A DNA stretch of 64,000 nucleotides, from positions 3,811,935 through 3,875,934 of the forward strand of contig NZ_CH672387.1 of assembly GCF_000153465.1 (NCBI RefSeq), read 5' to 3'. The notes under the pieces were generated by a model. The model was given only the letters and a program-made list of their open reading frames with translations. It made no database searches and was not told where the DNA came from. This document shows positions 36,752 through 45,161 of this stretch, piece after piece. Both the position numbers and the translations under genes were made by a program. The stretch is from Aurantimonas manganoxydans SI85-9A1. Its GTDB lineage: Bacteria > Pseudomonadota > Alphaproteobacteria > Rhizobiales > Rhizobiaceae. Within the stretch, counting starts at the first letter, position 1. Every line of letters begins with the position of its first letter.

Positions 36752-37486
36752 ATGATCCTGATCCTCGGCGGCACCGCGGAGGCGAACGCGCTGGTAAGCC
36801 GGCTCTGCGAAAGCGTGCCTGCGGCGCGAATCGTGTTGTCGCTCGCCGGGCGCACGGCCAAGCCAGTCAAGCCTGCGGGCTGCGATATCCGCATCGGCGG
36901 CTTCGGCGGCGCCGAGGGGCTGGCGGCCTTCCTGCGGGAGGCGGGCGTCAGCTGGCTGGTGGATGCGACCCATCCCTTCGCCGCCGGCATCTCGCGCAAC
37001 GCCGCCAGGGCCGCAGCGCTTGCCGGCGTCAGACGGATCGCGTTCGTCCGCCCGGCGTGGGACAAGCAGGCGGACGACAACTGGATCGACGTCGATTGCC
37101 TCGGTACGGCCCGCGACGCCCTCCCCGTCGGCGCAAGGCCGTTCCTCGCGTTGGGGCGCCAGCATCTCGCGCCCTTCGCCCATCGCCCGGATCTGACACC
37201 CGTCGTGCGGATGATCGATCCGCCGGAGCCGCCATTGGCGTTTGCGGCCGAGATCGTCCTCGGCCGGCCATCCTCGGACGCTGAGACCGAAGCCGCGCTG
37301 CTGCGCTGGCTCGGCGTCACGCATCTCGTCTGCCGCAATTCCGGTGGCGCGACGTCATACGCCAAGGTCGCCGCGGCGCGCCGGCTGGGCCTGCCGGTGG
37401 TGATGATCGCGCGGCCCCCGGCCCCGCCGCCGCCGCTGGCCGGCTCGCTCGACGCGGTTCTCGCGCTCCTCGGCATCGCCGCCTAG
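36752..37486 (+). CDS. cobK: Precorrin-6A (cobalt-precorrin-6A) reductase
   Basis: NADPH-dependent reduction of the corrin macrocycle. 244 residues: Rossmann-type start MILILGGTAEANALVSRL, DIRIGGFGGAEGLAAFL, VDATHPFAAGISRNAA and CRNSGGATSYAKVAAARRLGLPVVMI. CobK and CbiJ are the same family, so the cobalt state is not told by this gene. Its TAG stop overlaps the cobM stop on the opposite strand in a shared CTAG. Confidence 0.93.
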   Translation: MILILGGTAEANALVSRLCESVPAARIVLSLAGRTAKPVKPAGCDIRIGGFGGAEGLAAFLREAGVSWLVDATHPFAAGISRNAARAAALAGVRRIAFVRPAWDKQADDNWIDVDCLGTARDALPVGARPFLALGRQHLAPFAHRPDLTPVVRMIDPPEPPLAFAAEIVLGRPSSDAETEAALLRWLGVTHLVCRNSGGATSYAKVAAARRLGLPVVMIARPPAPPPPLAGSLDAVLALLGIAA

Positions 37487-38262
37487 ACCGCAGCCTGCTT
37501 GCGCCTGGGCCGCATCACATGGACGTGCCCCGCGTCGTAGAGCTTGGAATCGATGAAGTCCTCGGCACCCAACGCCCGCCCGACGAAGATCAGCGCGGTG
37601 CGGGTCAGCTTGGCCTCGCGCGCCTTGCGGTGAATGTCGCCCAGCGTGCCGTGGATGAACGCCTCGTCGGGCCAGCCGACGCGATAGGCGATCACCGCCG
37701 GGCAATCCTCGCCATAGGCCGGCAGCGGCAGAAGCTCGCGCTGGATATGCGGAATGTTGCGCACCGACAGATGGATCGCCAGCGTCGCGCCGCTCCGGCC
37801 CAGCGTCGACAGTTCCTCGCCCTCCGGCATCTTCGACGACTTCATCGCCGTGCGCGTCAGGATCACCGTCTGGCAGATTTCGGGAACCGTGAGCTCCGTC
37901 TGCATCATCGCCGCCGCAGCGGCGAAGGCCGGCACGCCGGGGGTGATGTCGAAGGGAATATCGAGCGCCTTCAGGCGGCGGATCTGCTCGGCGATGGCGC
38001 CGTAGAGCGACGGGTCGCCGGAATGCACCCGTGCCACATCCTGGCCGCGTTCATGCGCCGCCGCCATCTCGTCGACGATCTCGTCCAGCGTCATCGGCGC
38101 CGTGTCGAGGACCTTCGCATCCTCGGGCGCAGCCTTGACCACGGCCTCGGGCACCAGCGAGCCGGCATAGAGGCAGACCGGGCAGGATTCGATCAGGCGC
38201 AGGCCGCGCACGGTGATCAGGTCGGGCGCGCCGGGACCGGCGCCGATGAAATGGACGGTCAT
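37483..38262 (-). CDS. cobM: Precorrin-4 C11-methyltransferase
   Basis: SAM-dependent tetrapyrrole methylase (CbiF in the early-cobalt scheme), 259 residues. Signature regions: VHFIGAGPGAPDLITVRGLRLI, CLYAGSLVPEAVV, VARVHSGDPSLYGAI and the C-terminal TRTALIFVGRALG. ATG 38262 overlaps the stop of the upstream CbiG-CobJ gene by 4 nt. It is the last gene of the cbiX-to-cobM operon. Confidence 0.95.
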   Translation of the reverse strand: MTVHFIGAGPGAPDLITVRGLRLIESCPVCLYAGSLVPEAVVKAAPEDAKVLDTAPMTLDEIVDEMAAAHERGQDVARVHSGDPSLYGAIAEQIRRLKALDIPFDITPGVPAFAAAAAMMQTELTVPEICQTVILTRTAMKSSKMPEGEELSTLGRSGATLAIHLSVRNIPHIQRELLPLPAYGEDCPAVIAYRVGWPDEAFIHGTLGDIHRKAREAKLTRTALIFVGRALGAEDFIDSKLYDAGHVHVMRPRRKQAAV

Positions 38263-40103
38263 GCCGCGTTGTCCTTTCGAGGGCTCTCCGCCATGCCGGT
38301 GCCGGCCTTCCCGGCATAGCCGCGGGGCGTGTAGACCCATTCCCGCCCGTCGCCGGTGGTGACGCTACGCGTGTCGGACGAGCCGACGATCACCACGGTC
38401 AGCATGTCGACATCGTCGACGTCGAGGGCGCTCAGCGGCACGACACGCAGGCGTTCGCCGGTGCGGCCGAGATTGGTGGCGAGGATCACCGGCGTGTCGG
38501 CGGGGCGATGCTTCAGCAGTTCGTCCCGGGCGAAGGCGAGCTGGGTGCGCCGCTTGCGCGACACGGGATTGTAGAAGGCGATGACGAAGTCGCCCTCGCC
38601 GGCTGCGCGCACCCGGCGCTGGATGTCGTCCCACGGCGTCAGCAGGTCGGAGAGGGAGATGGTGCAAAAATCGTGGCCGAGCGGCGCCCCGGCACGCGCC
38701 GCGGCGCCCTGCAGCGCCGAGATGCCCGGCGAGCATGCGATGGCGATGCGCCTGGCACTCGCGGACACGCCGTCCTTGTCGAGGAGTTCGAAGACCAGAG
38801 TCGCCATGGCGTAGATGCCAGCGTCGCCCGAGCAGACCAGCGCCACGTCGCGGCCCTCGCCGGCCAGTTCCATGGCGTGGCGCACCCGCGCCTCTTCCAT
38901 ACCAAGGTCGAAATCGTGGCGCGTCTTGCCGTCGGCTAGCGGACCGAGCAGGTCGAGATAGAGCGAATAGCCGACGAGATCGCTGGCGGCTGCGACCATG
39001 TCGCTGACCTCCGGCGAACGCCATTCGGCGCCGCCCGGCCCGATGCCGACGACGGACAACCTGCCCCGTGTCCGGCCAATGCGGCCTGCGTCCAGCGGCC
39101 GAGGTGCCTCGGCGAGCGCGGCGGTGACGCGGCGGCTCTTGCGCTTGGCGAGCCGCAGGCGCCCGTCGGCCCCGACGGATGCCAGCGCCGCACCCTCGGC
39201 GACGCCGTGGCAGCCGGTCTCGGCAAAGACGACATCCGAGGGCGTGGCGAGGCGCGGCGCCTCGGCCTCCAGCTCGGCGGCGGTGAAGAACCGCGCCGGC
39301 ACGCCGAAATGCGCAGCCACCGCATGGACCGCCGGCTCGTCCGCCTTCAGGTCGATGGAAGCGATGGCGGCGAGCGCCAGGGGGCTGACGCCGGCTTCGG
39401 CGAGGGTCACCTCGGCCAGTGCGATCGCTTCCTCGGCCGGCGCATGGCGCTCGCTGCCGATGCCGAGAACAAGCCTCTGCGGCCGGTAGAGCAATTCGCC
39501 GGCGTTCGGTCCCCCTGCTTCCATGCTGGCGCGCAGGCGCACCGCGCCGTCCGCGGCGAAGGGAATCCGCGAGGCGGTCAGCCAGTCGGCGGCGGACGCT
39601 GCCTCGCCGTCCAGCCTGGCATGGGCACCGGCGACGAGCGCCGCCATCGCGGGCTTGGCATCCTGCGGGTTGTCCAGCCGCCAGCCCGCCGGCGGCGCAT
39701 CGAGCGCGACGCCGAAACGCAGGTCGCCGGCGGTGGTGACGGCCGCGACGCCGCCGAGTTCGGCCGCGATGGCCCGGGCCAGATCATTGGCGCCGTGATG
39801 ACCGCCGAGCAGCGGCACGACGGCCGAGCCGTCTTCGGCGACGGCGACGACAGGCGGCTCGGCGGATTTGTCCGACAGCAGTGGCGCGAGGATGCGGATC
39901 AGCGCGCCCGCCGCCATCAGGGCGACGGTCGGCCGGCCCTCCCGGAACAGCGCCTGCAGGTGCGGACCGGCGGCCTCGAAGCGAACCGGCGCATCAAGGC
40001 AGCGGCCGGCGGCGCCGTGGATCTCGCCGCCGAGACATGCCGCAAGACGATCCGCGAGCGGCCGCGCGGCATCGGACAGGATGATGATGGCCGGGTTTGT
40101 CAT
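38259..40103 (-). CDS. cobJ: CbiG-CobJ fusion: cobalt-precorrin-5A hydrolase / precorrin-3B C17-methyltransferase
   Basis: A 614-residue fusion. Residues 1-325 match a full CbiG: N-terminal region with GGHHGANDLARAIAAELGG (100-118) and a CobE/CbiG C-terminal region LVLGIGSERHAPAEE...AETGCHGVAEGAAL (211-306). CbiG opens the ring-A lactone and releases the two-carbon fragment in the early-cobalt route. Residues 348-595 are the CobJ/CbiH methylase (SVVGIGPGGAEW, CSGDAGIYAMA, DDIQRRVRAAGEGDFVIAFYNP). Starts at ATG 40103, overlapping cobI by 4 nt. Such fusions are known in alphaproteobacteria. Confidence 0.92.
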   Translation of the reverse strand: MTNPAIIILSDAARPLADRLAACLGGEIHGAAGRCLDAPVRFEAAGPHLQALFREGRPTVALMAAGALIRILAPLLSDKSAEPPVVAVAEDGSAVVPLLGGHHGANDLARAIAAELGGVAAVTTAGDLRFGVALDAPPAGWRLDNPQDAKPAMAALVAGAHARLDGEAASAADWLTASRIPFAADGAVRLRASMEAGGPNAGELLYRPQRLVLGIGSERHAPAEEAIALAEVTLAEAGVSPLALAAIASIDLKADEPAVHAVAAHFGVPARFFTAAELEAEAPRLATPSDVVFAETGCHGVAEGAALASVGADGRLRLAKRKSRRVTAALAEAPRPLDAGRIGRTRGRLSVVGIGPGGAEWRSPEVSDMVAAASDLVGYSLYLDLLGPLADGKTRHDFDLGMEEARVRHAMELAGEGRDVALVCSGDAGIYAMATLVFELLDKDGVSASARRIAIACSPGISALQGAAARAGAPLGHDFCTISLSDLLTPWDDIQRRVRAAGEGDFVIAFYNPVSRKRRTQLAFARDELLKHRPADTPVILATNLGRTGERLRVVPLSALDVDDVDMLTVVIVGSSDTRSVTTGDGREWVYTPRGYAGKAGTGMAESPRKDNAA

Positions 40104-40843
40104 TGCGCGGTCTCCCGGCGCTGGATGACCGCGTCCCGAATGCCGGGCTCGGCACCGCGATAGCCGAGGATCATCGAAAAATAGGGGGCGTCGCCGGTTA
40201 CGTCGGCCAGCGGCATGATGCGCTCCTCGGGCAGGGTCACGCGCTCGCAATAGGCGCAGGCGTCGGTCAGGTTCATTGCACCGAGCAGCGCCTTCACGCG
40301 GCCGAAATGCCGCCCGAGCTTCATGATGGCAAAGGCGTCGGATGCTTCGATCCGCTGGCGCAGGGCGTCGTCGTCGAGGGGCCCGGGGATCACCGTCAGG
40401 ATGTCGTTGCGGGCGGCCAGCGGGCGGTGCGAGGCGGCGGTGGCGGCCATCACCGAGGAGACGCCGGGCACGATCTCGACCGGAAAGCGGCCCGACAGGC
40501 GCTCGAAGAGATACATGAAGGAGCCGTAGAAGAACGGATCGCCCTCGCAGAATACCGCCACGTCCTGGCCGGCGGCCAGCCGGTCGCCGATCCTTGCCGC
40601 GGCCTCGTCGTAGATGGCGGCCGCGGGAAAGCGCTCGGTGCGCATCGGCACGACGATGGCGATCTCCTCCTGCGCGCCGGTCAGATAGCCTTCGACGATG
40701 GCGCGGGCAAAGCTCGTGCCGTGGTCCGGCGCGGGATAGGCGATCACCGGCGCGGCCTTCAGGATGCGCAGCGCCTTCAGCGTCAGGAGTTCGGGATCGC
40801 CCGGCCCGACGCCCAACCCGTAGAGGGTGCCGGGCGCGCTCAC
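40100..40843 (-). CDS. cobI: Precorrin-2 C20-methyltransferase
   Basis: SAM-dependent methylase (CbiL in the early-cobalt scheme), 247 residues. LYGLGVGPGDPELLTLKALRIL, DVAVFCEGDPFFYGSFMYL and VPGVSSVMAATA are diagnostic. The start is GTG 40843, which shares GTGA with the cobL stop; upstream extensions of this frame lie inside cobL and are not protein-like. Overlaps the CbiG-CobJ start by 4 nt. Confidence 0.94.
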   Translation of the reverse strand: MSAPGTLYGLGVGPGDPELLTLKALRILKAAPVIAYPAPDHGTSFARAIVEGYLTGAQEEIAIVVPMRTERFPAAAIYDEAAARIGDRLAAGQDVAVFCEGDPFFYGSFMYLFERLSGRFPVEIVPGVSSVMAATAASHRPLAARNDILTVIPGPLDDDALRQRIEASDAFAIMKLGRHFGRVKALLGAMNLTDACAYCERVTLPEERIMPLADVTGDAPYFSMILGYRGAEPGIRDAVIQRRETAQ

Positions 40844-42063
40844 GGGCGGTCGCTCTTGGTCACATGCCAGTGGATGACCGGCATGGCCGGCCGGAAGCCC
40901 CGATACGGCCCGACCTCCTCGGCCCGGTCGACCTGAATGCGCATGAGTTCGCCGCCGAGCCGCGCATGCAGGTCGAGAAGGATCGCCTCGGATTCCAGCG
41001 TGACCGCATGGGCGACCATTCGCCCGCCGGGCTTCAGCGCTTCCCAGGCCGCGTCGAACACGCCGTCGGTCAGGCCGCCGCCGATGAAGATCGCGTCCGG
41101 GGCCGGCAGATCGGCGTAGGCGTCCGGAGCGGCCCCCTCGACGATGCGAAGCTCGGGCACGCCGAGGGCCTCCGCGTTCTCGCGGACCATCGCAAGACGG
41201 TCCTCGACCGGCTCGATGGCGATCGCCGCCATGCCGGGCGCCGTGCGCAGCCATTCCACCGAAATCGAGCCCGAGCCGGCGCCGACATCCCACAGGAGAT
41301 GGCCCGGCAGCGGCTGCAATGCCGAAATGGCGAGGCCGCGCAGGACCCGCTTGGTCATCTTGCCGTCGTTGACGAAGGCGTCGTCGGCAAGCCCCGGCAC
41401 CAGCGGCCGCGGTTCGGCGGCTCGGCCCGCGACGCATTCCACCGCAACGGTGTTGAGGTCGGCGATGCCCGTCAGGTCGAAATCGGCCGCGACCGTGGCG
41501 CGAATGCGCTCGCGGGTGCCGCCCAGATGCTCGCAGACGACGATCCGGCTCGGCCCGTAGCCGCGCCCGGTGAGCAGCCGCGCGAGAGCCTGCGGGGAGC
41601 TGCCGTCCGCCGAATAGATCAGCAGCCGGGCGCCCGGCACCAGATGCCGCGAGACCCCCTCGAGCGGGCGTCCGTGCACCGTCAGGCACTGGCAATCGGC
41701 CAGCGGCCAGCAAAGGGCAGCGGCGGTCAGCTGGAAGGCCGAGGGCGACGGCAGCACCCGCATTTCGGCCGGATCGACATGGCGCGTCAGCGTCGCCCCG
41801 ACGCCGAACCACATCGGATCACCGGTCGCCAGCACCACGGTGGGCGAGCCGGCACAGGCCTGCAGCGCGATCATGGAATCGTCGAAGGGCTTCTCCCAGG
41901 CGATCTGCTGGGCGCTGAAATCGTCGAGCATCGCCAAATGGCGCTCGCCGCCGAAGATCGTCCGGGCGGCGCGCAGCGCGTCCAGCGCTTCCGAGGACAG
42001 CGAGTCGAGCCCGCCATCGCCGATCCCCACCACCGTCAGCCAGGGCTGGGCCGCGTCGGTCAT
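40840..42063 (-). CDS. cobL: Precorrin-6Y C5,15-methyltransferase (decarboxylating)
   Basis: A 407-residue two-domain enzyme: N-terminal CbiE-like methylase (LTVVGIGDGGLDSLSSEALDALRAARTIFGGERHL) and C-terminal CbiT-like methylase/decarboxylase with SAM motif LLWDVGAGSGSISVEWLR and AIFIGGGLTDGVFDAAWEALKPGGRMVAHAVT. Fused CobL is the usual form in alphaproteobacteria. Starts 3 nt after the upstream CobH-fusion stop. Confidence 0.95.
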   Translation of the reverse strand: MTDAAQPWLTVVGIGDGGLDSLSSEALDALRAARTIFGGERHLAMLDDFSAQQIAWEKPFDDSMIALQACAGSPTVVLATGDPMWFGVGATLTRHVDPAEMRVLPSPSAFQLTAAALCWPLADCQCLTVHGRPLEGVSRHLVPGARLLIYSADGSSPQALARLLTGRGYGPSRIVVCEHLGGTRERIRATVAADFDLTGIADLNTVAVECVAGRAAEPRPLVPGLADDAFVNDGKMTKRVLRGLAISALQPLPGHLLWDVGAGSGSISVEWLRTAPGMAAIAIEPVEDRLAMVRENAEALGVPELRIVEGAAPDAYADLPAPDAIFIGGGLTDGVFDAAWEALKPGGRMVAHAVTLESEAILLDLHARLGGELMRIQVDRAEEVGPYRGFRPAMPVIHWHVTKSDRP

Positions 42064-42066
42064 GGC

Positions 42067-43629
42067 CTATTCGAGCCCCTGTGCCAGCGCGTTGACCGCC
42101 GCGGCCGCCATGGCGCTGCCGCCGCGCCGGCCGGTCAGGGTCACGAAGGGAATGCCGCGCGGATCGCGCACCAGCTCGGCCTTGGATTCGGCCGCGCCGA
42201 CAAAGCCGACCGGCAGGCCGACGATCAGCGCCGGCCGTGCCGCGCCCTCGTCGATGCGCTCCAGGAGGCGGAACAGTGCCGTCGGGGCGTTGCCGATGGC
42301 GACGATGGCGCCGTCCATGACGTCGTTCCACAGATCGACCTGCGCCGCCGACCGGGTCGTGCTCTCGCGCTCGGCGATGCGGCGGGTCCGCGGATCGTTC
42401 AGCCGGCAAACGATCTTGTTCTGCTGGGGCAGCCGCGACGAGATGATGCCGTGCGAGACCATCTCGGCGTCGCAGAGGATCGGCGCACCCCGGTCGAGCG
42501 CGGCGCGTCCGGCCCCGATCGCATCCTCGGACAGGACGAGGTCGGAGACGATGTCGGGCATGCCGCAAGCATGGATCAGCCGGATGGCCAGATCGTGGGC
42601 GTTTTCCGGCAGGTTCGACAGGTCGGTCTCGGCACGAATCTGCCGGAAGCTCTCGGCATAGATCGCGGCGGGATCGCGCAGATAGTTGAGCCGCGAGCCC
42701 GGCGCGACATAGGCGTCCGGCTCCTCGGCCGCCGTTTCGGCCAGCCGGTGGCCAAGCCCGGCGATCCAGCCTTCCTCGGTCAGGACGTTGCTGCGCTCGG
42801 CTTCGGACAGATCGGTCGGCGCGGCCAGAAGCTCGCCGAAGCGGCCCTCGGCGTCGAAGCGGGCGAAGATGTCCGCCAGCCCTTCCACCTGCGCCTCGTC
42901 GAGACAGGATTTCTCGCCCTTCTCGATCGCGGCGAGACTCGGATAGATCTCGGCCAGGACGATCGGCGCGCCGAGATCGTCGGCAAAGCGCGTCTCGAAA
43001 GGCCAGACCGACACGTGCTCGGCGAACTCCGGATCGCGGCGCAGATGCTCGAGCCGGGCAATGCCGGTGATCGCCTGGCTGCCGACGCTGCCGGCGAAGG
43101 CGAGCTTCCAGACCGGCTGGGCCTTGGCGGTGCGCTGCTCGGCCAGGCGCTTTTCGGGCAGCGCCGTCGGATAGGGCTCCGGCCGCGCGACCGGCAGGCC
43201 CGGCACTTCCTGGTGCATCGGACGACCCCAGTACATCGGCGCGAAGGCCAGCGCCTCTCGGTTCAGCCGGCCGGTGACCTCGAAGCGGTTGGAGAAATTG
43301 TCGTCCCGGTCCTGCATCGCCTCGGCAAGGAAATGCCACAGAGCGCGCCAGTCTGGTGTGCCAGCAATCGCCGCGGCCGCCCCAGCGGGATAGCCGAAGG
43401 GGAAGTCGAAGCCGGCGAAGACGCGCTTGTTCTCGGCCAGCGAGTCCCGGAAGAACTGCCGCAGCATCGCCATCGCCGCCGAGCGGGTCGACGGGTTGGT
43501 GGTTTCCAGAAGTCGCGTCTCGGCACCTTCGCGCTCGGCAAAGGCAATCCAGATGGAATCCTTGCCGGTGGTCGGCGTGTTCGATGCGGACCAGTCGACG
43601 ATCGCGTAGCGGTCGAACAGCGGCGTCAT
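42067..43629 (-). CDS. cobH: DUF429-like domain fused to precorrin-8X methylmutase
   Basis: A 520-residue protein with two parts in one uninterrupted frame. Residues 305-520 are CobH/CbiC, which moves a methyl group to form hydrogenobyrinate (or its cobalt form), with the likely catalytic His353 in RLIHACGMPDI, then LCDAEMVSHGI and PALIVGLPVGFVGAAESK. Residues 1-300 resemble DUF429/RNase H-fold proteins (YAIVDWSASNTPTTG, VFAGFDFPFGYPAG, LAEIYPSL); relatives have been given doubtful molybdopterin-related names. CobH proteins are normally about 210 residues, so the N-terminal part is an addition of unknown role. Confidence 0.85.
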   Translation of the reverse strand: MTPLFDRYAIVDWSASNTPTTGKDSIWIAFAEREGAETRLLETTNPSTRSAAMAMLRQFFRDSLAENKRVFAGFDFPFGYPAGAAAAIAGTPDWRALWHFLAEAMQDRDDNFSNRFEVTGRLNREALAFAPMYWGRPMHQEVPGLPVARPEPYPTALPEKRLAEQRTAKAQPVWKLAFAGSVGSQAITGIARLEHLRRDPEFAEHVSVWPFETRFADDLGAPIVLAEIYPSLAAIEKGEKSCLDEAQVEGLADIFARFDAEGRFGELLAAPTDLSEAERSNVLTEEGWIAGLGHRLAETAAEEPDAYVAPGSRLNYLRDPAAIYAESFRQIRAETDLSNLPENAHDLAIRLIHACGMPDIVSDLVLSEDAIGAGRAALDRGAPILCDAEMVSHGIISSRLPQQNKIVCRLNDPRTRRIAERESTTRSAAQVDLWNDVMDGAIVAIGNAPTALFRLLERIDEGAARPALIVGLPVGFVGAAESKAELVRDPRGIPFVTLTGRRGGSAMAAAAVNALAQGLE

Positions 43630-43662
43630 CCGATCCTCGTGAAGCTGGAGTGCGGCACCCCG

Positions 43663-44847
43663 TCAGTCCTTGCGCATGGAGCGAGGGCCGAGCGGGTGGT
43701 CGGCATGGGGATAGGGGTGGTGATGGTGGTCGGCACCGCCATGACCATGCGAATGGCCGTGACCGTGCCCGTGAGCACGATCGTGCGCCGCGTGGTGATG
43801 GTGGCCGTGGGAATCGGCGTGAGAATGGTCATGCCCATGGCCGTGCCCGTGATCGGCGGCTGTTTTATGGTCATGCGCGTGGTCGTGGCCGTGGGCATGC
43901 CCCGCCCCCGAAGCAGCCGCGGCGGCCGTCCGGCAGGCGCCGGTGCAGACCGTGTCGCAGAGCGTGCAATCGGCCGACGAGCCGACGCCCTCGACGTGAT
44001 GGTGATGGCTCTCCTGCGCCAGGCCCACTTCCGCCTCGAAGCCCAGCACCTGCTCGCGGTACTTGCACATCTGGCAGTTCATGTTGTTGGTGCCCTCGAG
44101 GATCTCGCCGAGGCGGTCGACGAAGGTCTCCACCACCAGATCATGGGCGCCGAGATAGGGTGCCTTGAGGAAGCGGATCTCGGGATGGGCGGCGGCGACG
44201 ATGTCGGTCTGGTCGTAGATCCGTCGCACCAGGACGCCGGTGAACAGGAAATACGGGAAGACGACGATGCGGCTGTAGCCGAGGCGGCTGGCATGTTCGA
44301 GGCCCGGCTCGACCAGCGGAAAGGTGACGCCCGAATAGACCGTCTCGCCCCAGCCGAAGCCGAGGCCCTCCCACAGCATCCGCATGACCTTGGCGACGTT
44401 GGAATTGGCGTCGGGATCCGAAGCGCCGCGACCGACCACCACCAGCATGGTGTCGTGCAGCGGCTCGCCGTCCTGCCAGCCATCGGCGCGCAGGCATTCC
44501 TTGATGCGCTCGCCGGCGGCGCGGATCATCTTCAGGTCGACGCCGAGCTCGCGGCCATATTCGATGCGCAGGCCATTGGCTGCGGCATAGGTGTTGAGGA
44601 CGGAGGGGATGTCGTTCTTGGCGTGGCCGGCGGCAAACAGCATGCCCGGCAGCGCCAGCACCGTCTCGGCGCCGGATGCCTTCAGCTTGTCGAGGCCGTC
44701 GCGGATGACCGGCTTGGCAAATTCCAGATAGCCATGCTCGACCGACCAGTCGGGCAGCCGGGTGCGGAGCTTCTCGGCGAGGCCGCCGAACTCGATCATG
44801 GCGCCCTGGTCGCGGCTGCCATGGCCGCACAGCATCAAAGCCTTCAT
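43663..44847 (-). CDS. cbiX: CbiX sirohydrochlorin cobaltochelatase with Cys motifs and His-rich tail
   Basis: Inserts cobalt into sirohydrochlorin, first committed step of the early-cobalt route. 394 residues: two chelatase repeats ([12 protein letters not shown] and [17 protein letters not shown] hold the metal His residues; a second half begins near residue 135). It then has MNCQMC (256-261), the MxCxxC Fe-S motif known from Bacillus megaterium CbiX, a second Cys cluster [12 protein letters not shown] (294-305) and a tail of about 70 residues with some 30 His (317-384). ATG 44847 has GAGAGGAA upstream. First gene of the six-gene operon to cobM. Confidence 0.92.
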   Translation of the reverse strand: MKALMLCGHGSRDQGAMIEFGGLAEKLRTRLPDWSVEHGYLEFAKPVIRDGLDKLKASGAETVLALPGMLFAAGHAKNDIPSVLNTYAAANGLRIEYGRELGVDLKMIRAAGERIKECLRADGWQDGEPLHDTMLVVVGRGASDPDANSNVAKVMRMLWEGLGFGWGETVYSGVTFPLVEPGLEHASRLGYSRIVVFPYFLFTGVLVRRIYDQTDIVAAAHPEIRFLKAPYLGAHDLVVETFVDRLGEILEGTNNMNCQMCKYREQVLGFEAEVGLAQESHHHHVEGVGSSADCTLCDTVCTGACRTAAAAASGAGHAHGHDHAHDHKTAADHGHGHGHDHSHADSHGHHHHAAHDRAHGHGHGHSHGHGGADHHHHPYPHADHPLGPRSMRKD

Positions 44848-44889
44848 CGCCCCCGTTCCTCTCATCTCGAAGCCGGAGGAGCCGCGGCG

Positions 44890-44990
44890 GCCGGAGCCGG
44901 TTTGCGGTTCGGTCCGACAGTTCCGTCTTGGCCCCCTGCTTGGGTCGGCCGCACCGGAATGATTTCAGCCCGTCACGCGGGCACCGTCAG
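44890..44990 (-). promoter_or_regulatory. Possible degenerate cobalamin-riboswitch-like leader of the cbiX operon
   Basis: Read on the minus strand, the leader contains a GGTGCCCGC-loop-GGGCTGAAA hairpin, then CCGGTGCGG and AACTGTCGG, in the order of the corresponding blocks in cobalamin riboswitches. However, the GGGAA block, the CTGCCCCCGC part of the core and the final AGxCAGGAGACCTGCC B12-box are missing or unrecognisable. It may be a decayed or variant element, or chance similarity. Confidence 0.25.
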
Positions 44991-45161
44991 TTCAAGCCAT
45001 GGCCTAGACCGCTAGCCGCCCCGCCGTCAAACGAAGTGTTCGCGAGCCGGGTCGACGCGCCCGGCAACGGTGCTTGGGTCGGCGGTCGCAGCAATGCTAT
45101 TGCGGGGCGGATACGCCGCTTCCGCTCCTGCCGCCTGCCCGCCCCGCCAAGGATCTGCCGC

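Noticed and set aside
42730..43629. Splitting the cobH frame into two genes
   Set aside because: The frame is continuous with no stop or good internal start and ribosome site near residue 300, so a fusion is the simpler reading.
43676..43920. Repetitive plus-strand bases resembling a short repeat array
   Set aside because: They encode the His-rich tail of CbiX on the minus strand; irregular spacing and no spacers, so not CRISPR.
40594..45015. A very long open frame (over 1400 codons) on the plus strand
   Set aside because: It is antisense to the well-supported cbiX-to-cobM operon. Its translation is rich in Arg, Gly, Ala and His with no family features, an artefact of GC-rich third positions.
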